A DNA stretch of 30,583 nucleotides, taken from positions 1 to 30,583 of the forward strand of contig PJAB01000292.1 in NCBI GenBank assembly GCA_002887195.1, read 5' to 3'. The translations under genes were made by a program, and so were the position numbers. Origin of the DNA: Chrysochromulina parva (Eukaryota > Haptophyta > Prymnesiales > Chrysochromulinaceae). Position 1 is the first letter of the stretch. Every line of letters starts with the position of its first letter. The notes beneath the pieces are model-generated. The model had not been told where the DNA came from, made no database searches, and was given only the letters and a program-made list of their open reading frames with translations. Positions 25,239 to 30,583 of the stretch are shown here, one piece after another.

Positions 25239-25430
25239 GGTGTTCGCTACACGGCTACATGTCGTTGAGAGGGGGGTGGCAGGAATCTGGGGGCCAGCCC
25301 TTGTGCGTCGGAAGAACCCGCGGGAACCACTGTTAGTGAACGGTCAGGTGTATCGCCTACGCCGACACCGACCCGTAACCGTCTAACACGCTAACACGAC
25401 TTCTCCACTTCAGCGACACATACGCTCAGA

Positions 25431-26877
25431 TCAAGCGCGCGGTGCAAGGCTCGCCGCCACACGCGCCAACAATTGACCCAACGTCTCGTTGACGTCGTAG
25501 CGCGTGTCGCGTAGCGCGCGCTCGATGGCGGAATCGTCCCTCATCGCCGCCTCGAACTGCTCGGCCGTATCCACCACCATCGCACCGAGCAGCTGGATCG
25601 ATCCGATCTTGAGGTCCGGGATGGCTGGGCTCACCTGCAGAGGGCCATCAGAGGCCTCAGAGAGGCCATCGGGAGGCCATCAGAGAGGTCATCGGATCCT
25701 GAGATTGACGTAATCGGAGGTCATCGGATCCCGAGATTGACGTACTCACCTCGCCCTCAGGCGAGCGCACAAAGACAAAGGTCTGGTCGCCCAGGAGCAC
25801 GACGTTATGGCACGGGCACTCGATGCAGATCCTGTCGAGAGCGAGAGCGACCGCCTCGGCAGTACCTCCAGCCAGCCGCACACAGCTCGCCGGCCAATCC
25901 AGCACGCAGGCCTCCACCTCACCTGTGGGGAGAGGCGAGGACGCCGTGGTGAGCACTTGCATGCGGTCTTGGCCAATCCAGCACGCAGGCCTCCACCTCA
26001 CCTGCATGCACTTGGCAATCAGCCATCCACACTCGGCAATCGGCCATCAACGGCCATCAACAGCCATCAACGGCAATCAACAGCCATCAACGGCAATCAA
26101 CAGCAATCAGCCATCCGCACTCGGCAATCGGCCATCAACGGCCATCAACAGCACGCGGGGCTCCACTCGGGACAGCACGGGCGCCGTCGCAATCGGATAC
26201 GCTTCGGGGATTGCCCACGCGTGCGCGTGCAGATGGTTCTGCGAGGCACCCGCGCGCGGCGCATTGAAGTTGACGCACAGCTCGCCCGCGCACGCGCGGC
26301 CGATCAGCACCAGGTCGATGCAGTCGTCAGTCGTCAGACGCTGCTGGCGCCGATTCGCATGCAATGCAATCTCCGGCACAAGCAGATAGTGGCCGTTGGG
26401 CTCCATCGGGGAGATGTTGAAGTGGACGTCCCAGCATCGGCCGGTCTCGGGCAGAAGGGCCTGAGCCACCATGGGACGCAGCTCTAGCCGGAGCGGCCCG
26501 CTGCAAAAGGAGCATGTTGCCTCGTCATGCGGTGGCAACCAGCCGAGCTTGGGCGCCGCAGGCGGCCGCAACGCCCGGTTGGCGCGCAGGACTACGAGAT
26601 ATCGGCCGCGGCGGCCGACACGCGTCTGCAGCTGAAGCGAATCTCCAGTCCTCAAATCCTCGCAGAATTCGGCGATCTCATTCTCACCCTCCGAGCCTGC
26701 AATCCGCAAGCCATACCGCACCTCTCGGCCGTCACGCAGGGTCGCTGTGCTGCTGATCGTGCCCGAGCGGACGAGCTCCAGCCACTCGGCACTCCAGCGT
26801 GCGACCGAAACCGGCCCGCGGAGCGTTGGCGGCGTCACCGTGAGCAGGCACTGCATGATCCACGCGATCGCCATGCC
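25431..26877 (-). CDS. HIT-superfamily nucleotide-sugar phosphorylase-like protein (GDPGP1/VTC2- or DUF4922-like), 360 aa
   Basis: Three exons: 26167-26877, 25750-25917 and 25431-25634, all phase 0. The central motif is FNISPMEPNGHYLLVPE, then FNAPRAGASQNHLHAHAW (His215, His217, His219), the histidine-triad core. The N-S-P-x-E-x-GH-x-LLVPE and ASxNHLHxHAW pattern resembles GDP-D-glucose/GDP-L-galactose phosphorylases. A Cys pair before it (CSFC) also recalls DUF4922. The last exons continue with VEACVLDWP, FVRSPEGE|VSPAIPDLKIGSIQLLGAMVV and TRYDVNETL, like the C-terminal part of that family. Substrate unknown. Start: ATG 26877 (MAIAWIMQC). An ATG at 26991 is also in frame but lies only 2 bp from the start of the divergent gene. 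Confidence 0.7.
25635..25749 (-). repeat. Intron 2 of the HIT gene with a duplicated donor segment
   Basis: GTGAGTACGTCAATCTCGGG and the next bases GATCCGATGACCTC are repeated once as TACGTCAATCTCAGGATCCG. GATGGCCTC units follow up to the acceptor CTGCAG|GTGAGC. Confidence 0.85.
25918..26166 (-). repeat. Intron 1 of the HIT gene: copied exon start and TTGATGGCCG array
   Basis: On the minus strand it opens GTGGAGCCCCGCGTGCTG, a copy of the exon 2 start GTGGAGGCCTGCGTGCTG. GTTGATGGCC/GTTGATTGCC units follow, then a second, longer copy of the exon 2 start (GTGAGGTGGAGGCCTGCG..., from about 26004) before the acceptor actually used. Using that earlier acceptor would hit a TGA. Confidence 0.85.
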
Positions 26878-26993
26878 GCAACGAAACCAAAGGTGAGGAA
26901 TTCGACGGTGCGGTCGTAACATGCAAAAGATCCTATGCGTACGTACGTCCCCGACATGTGAAAAGGTGGCGCCCAAAACGGCGTTTAGCATTC

Positions 26994-27521
26994 ATGCGTG
27001 AAGTCCTCTTTTGCTTCGCGCTCTACACCACGCCCTTGTGCGCCGCTTTGAAGCTTCCAGCTACTTGGTTGGGTGCCGGCCGGCCTCGTCCATCACTACC
27101 AGCTGCAGAGCTGCCGCCGCTGCTCATGCAAGCGTTGCAGCTTAATGACTTTCCGGAGATCGATGCTGGGCTTCACGCCATGTGGGCATTCGCCGGTGAT
27201 ACGACGCGCTTCATCTACAAGAACAACGAGACCGAGTTCATAGAGGACGCCCACACGACAGCTGACACACTGCCCACCTCCTTTTATGGCATGGCGATGC
27301 ACGGCCGCGAGTGGGAGATGGAGACCGAGTTGACGCTCGTAGGCAGCGACCTCGAAGCCGCGTGGATCGCCACGCAAATCATGCGCACCGTGTCCTCCGA
27401 CGGGCGAATGCGGCGATGGCAGTGGGAACTGCGAAGGCACCGACGCCCGCCCAACTTGGGTGCCTGGTACGTTGAGTCGATAGGCAGCTCTGATGTGAAA
27501 GGCAACTTTGAGGTTGACTGA
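26994..27521 (+). CDS. Secreted or plastid-targeted NTF2/DUF4864-like protein, 175 aa
   Basis: The first ATG in the frame is at 26994; the frame opens earlier at a GTG. The N-terminus MREVLFCFALYTTPLCAALKL is signal-like. The core LPPLLMQALQLNDFPEIDAGLHAMWAFAGDTTRF, and later EMETELTLVG and WQWELRRHRRPPNLGAWYVESI, match the small alpha+beta fold seen in DUF4864/NTF2-like plastid proteins of algae and plants (ALQ-x-ND-x-PE-x-DAG-I...FA pattern). Function unknown. The stop is followed directly by an AT-rich stretch (TTAATATATTTTACTAATAA). Confidence 0.6.
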   Translation: MREVLFCFALYTTPLCAALKLPATWLGAGRPRPSLPAAELPPLLMQALQLNDFPEIDAGLHAMWAFAGDTTRFIYKNNETEFIEDAHTTADTLPTSFYGMAMHGREWEMETELTLVGSDLEAAWIATQIMRTVSSDGRMRRWQWELRRHRRPPNLGAWYVESIGSSDVKGNFEVD

Positions 27522-27805
27522 CTTAATATATTTTACTAATAATATAGCGTGCTAACTTGGGCCCTACATCGGGATCCCCGGTGAGAGATACGCCACGTGT
27601 TTTCCGTCCTTAAGAGTCGTGTCGTCCTTGTCGGCTTATCCCGGGATTCGTTCACATGCGTGACGCCCCCTGATACGGCAGAGACGAGGGAGAGGTTTGC
27701 CGAGACATCATCGTGGCCGCTCGCTCGAGCCGTCTCATCGACTCTCCCATCCGACGGCGGTTCGAAAGTCATCGCGCCTCGCCTCGCTGACGAAACTGAC
27801 GAATC
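27522..27805. other. Convergent spacer with a copy of the WD40 gene's 3' end
   Basis: It lies between two convergent stops. 27746-27790 repeats the coding 3' end of the WD40 gene (27817-27862): CCCATCCGRCGGCGGYTCG and TCATCGCGCCTCGCCT are shared. So a duplicated fragment of the last exon sits just beyond its stop codon. Confidence 0.7.
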
Positions 27806-29838
27806 TCACGAGTCGCCCATCCGGCGGCGGCTCGCGCGCTCATCGCGCCTCGCCTGTTGCTGAGGTGCCCACAGCTTGATCGTAAAGTCGGCAGAGCCCG
27901 AGGCGAGGAGCGGCAGCTCGTTGTGGAAGTCGACCGCATACACACGGTCCGTGTGCCCGCGTAGCCGCTGCAGCAAGCTCCCTGTGCCTTTCGGGCCCGA
28001 CACGTCATACAAGTACGCGTCACCATCGGCTGAGCCGGTGGCGAGAAGGACGGAGGCATGCACGGAAGGGGGCGGCAGAGGCGGCGCGCCCTCGACGGCG
28101 CGCGCCGTGTTGGGCAGGCGCAGCCGCTCGGCGCCGTAGCCGTCGTCGCCGTAGCCGTCGTCGCCGTTGCCGTCCACATCGACCAGGGCTCGTCGCGCCG
28201 GCGCGCCGCGCACAAAGTCCAGCCCGACGTAGAAGGAGGATTTGATCGGGTACCTGATGAAGGAAGCCATCAGGTGCAATCAGACGCAATCAGACGCTTC
28301 AAATCCTCGGGCAGGTGCACGTACGCGCGATTTCGATGGCCGACGAGGGCATGGATGCACGGCGTGTCAAGGAGCTCGGGCTCGGTGAGCTCCTCGCCCT
28401 CTCCCTCGCCCTCGCCCTCGCCCTCGCCGCCTCGTAAGACCAAGTCCATATTAGGCACCTCCAGAGCCGCGGCGGCACCGCCCAACACGGCGCCGTCGGC
28501 GCCGTTGGCGGTGGCGCCCAGCACGACGCCCGCCTCCGCCTCGGCCAGCAGAGGGCCCCCATGCGCGCCGTGTTGGGCACCGCCCCCCTCCTTGGCGCCC
28601 GCGAGCGCGCCCGCCATGGCGCCCGCCCCGAGTCCCGTGCTGCTGCGGCTCGACGGCCGGCGGAGGAAGGCGTGCGGCGGCGCGAAGCCGGAGTCGAAGA
28701 TACGCAGCGTGTCGTCATATGAGTTGACTGCTAAGAGGCGGTCGAGGGCGCCATTGGTGCTGTCGAGGCCGGCGGCCGTTGACGAACCCCACTCGGCCGT
28801 TGACGAACCCGCGTTCACACCGCTGGCACTCGGCAGGCTGGCCGCGGCCACCCACGCGGACGAGACGGGCAGCGCGCGCGAGAGTGTCACGTGCGAAACG
28901 GGCTTTCGTGCGTCGCCCGCGTATGCGCAAGTGACACAGCGCCGCTGGCGCAGGTCCCAGGTGCGCAAAGCGCCGTGTCGATCACCCGTGAGTACGTGCT
29001 CGCCGCGCGGCAGAAAGAGCATCGAGTTGACCATCGTGCCGTTCGCGAGCTCGGCCGTTGGCTTATCGGCCGCCACCCTTGCATCGAAGAGGAGCACAGA
29101 GTTGGACGTGGTCGCGACCGCGAAGGCACTAGGCATGTTGGGATGATGCGCGACGGCCTGGACGAAGGCAGAGGAGGGCACGTGCCAGAGGCGCTCGCTC
29201 ACACCCTTGTCGAGGTCCCACCACCGGATCGTGTGGTCGAACGAGCCCGAGAGCACCGACCGAGAGTCCGCAGACCAGCTCAAGCTCGACACATGGTGAG
29301 TGTGCTTGTCGAGGCAGAGCGTCTCTGTCGGCTGGACGCCCTCGACGGCCCAACAGCGCACGCTGCGGTCGAAGGAGCCCGAGGCGAGCAGCCGGCCATT
29401 GGGCGAGAAGGCCACCGTGTACACGGCGCCGCCGTGGCCGCGGAGCGTGCACGACTCCTCAAAGTGGCGGCTGTCGAAGCGTGCGGTCGGTGCACTGCTG
29501 CTCGAGCTCGGCGGCTCGATGAGCTCGTCCAAGTCGGCGCGCACGCCGCCGACACCCAATCGCGAGTCGTCGACGGAGCGATTGATCGCAGCTGCCGCGG
29601 CGTCACTCTTGCCGCCTTTGGGCGCCTCGCCGTTTGGCGGTGCCGGCGGCAGCCCAGAGTGATGGCTGCCCGCGCGGACGAGCGCCGTGTTGAGACGCGC
29701 GGAGAGGTCGTACACGGAGAGCTTGAGCGCGCGATTGTCCCGTTCCGCCGCCTCGAGCCGCTGCTTGAGCTGCTTGTTTTCGACCGTGAGCACGTCGAGC
29801 CGATTGCGCAGCGAGACCGTGCTGGCGCTGGACATCAT
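27806..29838 (-). CDS. WD40-repeat protein with N-terminal coiled coil, 653 aa
   Basis: Two exons: 28325-29838 and 27806-28253, phase 2, spliced as GHRNRA|YPIKSSFYVGLDF. Residues 10-50 form a coiled coil (NRLDVLTVENKQLKQRLEAAERDNRAL). WD units begin near 130: LRGHGGAVYTVAFSPNGRLLASGSFDRSVRCW, HVSSLSWSADSRSVLSGSFDHTIRWWD, VLTGDRHGALRTWD, LAVNSYDDTLRIFD. The last ones lie in exon 2 (LLATGSADGDAYLYD, LRGHTDRVYAVDFH, LLASGSADFTIKLW). A Gly/Ala-rich insert with a GE repeat (28385-28430) interrupts the propeller before exon 2. It is probably a scaffold protein; the precise orthologue is not recognised. Confidence 0.85.
28254..28324 (-). repeat. 71-bp intron of the WD40 gene, copy of intron units at 16496-16638
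   Basis: On the minus strand it begins GTACGTGCACCTGCCCGAGG and ends CTGATGGCTTCCTTCATCAG. By eye it differs from unit 16496-16566 at 2 of 71 positions, with identical GT and AG boundaries. If unspliced, it reads YVHLPEDLKRLIASDCT then stop. Confidence 0.95.
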
Positions 29839-30402
29839 GCGTGACCAGTTTTGTCGCTCTCATCTTCATTCATGTTAATACACACATCTTCATTCACAAC
29901 ACACCAACACGCTCAGACCAAACTCATCTTCACAGGCATTCACACCCGTTGACCTCTGTCATGTAACTGAAAACATGTGCTGCCACGCCAGAAGAGCCTC
30001 AGAGCACGTGGATTGTCCCGTTCCCTCTTCTCGGCTCCAAGCTCGGCACACCTCGGCGGAACGGCGGTCGACCTCCGGACGAAGATCTCATCTCCACAAA
30101 TAAACGACTCAATCTCGAAGCTTATGAAACCTACCGCCTACATGTCTATATGTAACATTTGTGCTCCTTTTCAAATGCAAATTCGTCGACACGCCTAAAC
30201 AAGCGTTTGCTTCTTGAGCTCTTTTAGTTTCGTCTCTCCTTGCGTGACGTGTCCGGTGTCGATTTCGTGTGACGTTCATTCATAAGCAACTTTTCGTACC
30301 TTCGGAGGAGCGTTCACAAATCCAATCGCAACTTTCGGTCCTCGCGGAACATCTGAACACATTCGCAGCTTCGCGCACTCATTCGCAGAGCCGAAGCCTA
30401 AA
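29839..30402. other. Divergent intergenic region, likely bidirectional promoter
   Basis: It separates the WD40 gene (-) from the partial plastid-protein gene (+). It is more AT-rich than its surroundings, with repeated CATCTTCATTCA and CACACCAACAC words near 29865-29940 and TTACATGT-type words near 29958, 29974 and 30138. No gene seen. Confidence 0.5.
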
Positions 30403-30583
30403 ATGCTCTCCTGCGTCCTCGCTGCCTCCCCCGCTCTGATGCTCGGCCCGGTCGCCGCGCCAACCCTGCGCCACGCATCGCCCGTGATGCAGCAGACCTT
30501 CCAGCGCGAGCAGGTCGGCTACGGCACCGCGACCTACACCGGCGGCGTCGTGCCCACGCGCAAGGCGCCCGTCAAGGCCGACT
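30403..30583 (+). CDS. Start of a probable plastid-targeted protein, cut by the right edge
   Basis: The frame opens at ATG 30403 and stays open to the edge (60 codons). MLSCVLAASPALMLGPVAAPTLRHASPVMQQTF has a short hydrophobic start followed by a basic/hydroxylated stretch, like plastid presequences in secondary-plastid algae. The mature part begins around QREQVGYGTATYTGGVVPTRKAP. Codon choice is strongly C-ending (GCC, GTC, ACC, TAC), as in highly expressed genes. The product cannot be named from this piece. Confidence 0.6.
   Translation, partial: MLSCVLAASPALMLGPVAAPTLRHASPVMQQTFQREQVGYGTATYTGGVVPTRKAPVKAD

Noticed and set aside
28058..29844. Long plus-strand frames (362 and 317 residues)
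   Set aside because: Antisense to the WD40 gene, whose repeats are unambiguous on the minus strand; open frames are expected in GC-rich DNA.

Overview
The window looks like nuclear DNA of a GC-rich, unicellular, secondary-plastid alga. A haptophyte is my best guess; a pelagophyte or other stramenopile is not excluded. The reasons are spliceosomal introns in five of the genes, presequences of the kind used for secondary plastids (on the ATP/ADP translocase and on the gene cut by the right edge), and families such as a NAP histone chaperone, an F-box-like protein, WD40 and Sfi1-like proteins. No rRNA, tRNA or bacterial operon structure was seen. The organism is inferred from gene content, not from a database match.

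Layout, left to right: a coiled-coil protein cut by the left edge (-); a small hypothetical protein (-); a small secreted protein (+); a protein with an IQ motif and two C2 domains (-); a two-exon NAP/SET histone chaperone with a long Gly/Lys/Asp tail (-); a poorly coding stretch with a broken Myb-like ORF and a small hypothetical protein (-); a 9.3-kb, 23-exon gene for a 1590-residue coiled-coil protein with Sfi1-like modules and a C-terminal EF-hand pair (+); a five-exon plastid-type ATP/ADP translocase (-); a Cys-rich membrane protein (-); an F-box-like protein (+) flanked by a direct repeat of its neighbour's last exon; a three-exon HIT-superfamily nucleotide-sugar phosphorylase-like gene (-); a small NTF2/DUF4864-like secreted or plastid protein (+); a two-exon WD40 protein (-); and the start of a probable plastid protein (+).

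The outstanding feature is the introns. I placed 31 across five genes on both strands, and with these placements the reading frames and intron phases close exactly in all five genes. Nearly all introns are built from degenerate ~10-bp units around TGATTGCC, TGATGACC or TGATGAGC, each containing CTGAT, which fits the CTRAY branch-point consensus. Many begin with a copy of the first bases of the downstream exon, or contain or end with a copy of the last bases of the upstream exon. This is what tandem duplication across an AG|GT site should leave. Several end in the same 20-nt foldback. One 71-bp intron in the WD40 gene is almost identical (69/71 by eye) to intron units in the coiled-coil gene 12 kb away, with boundaries exactly GT to AG. 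In the coiled-coil gene the first ~31 nt of that unit are also coding. Together this looks like a recently active process that creates, expands and moves introns.

No operon-like cooperation is evident. The genes are independent eukaryotic transcription units with short intergenic spaces.
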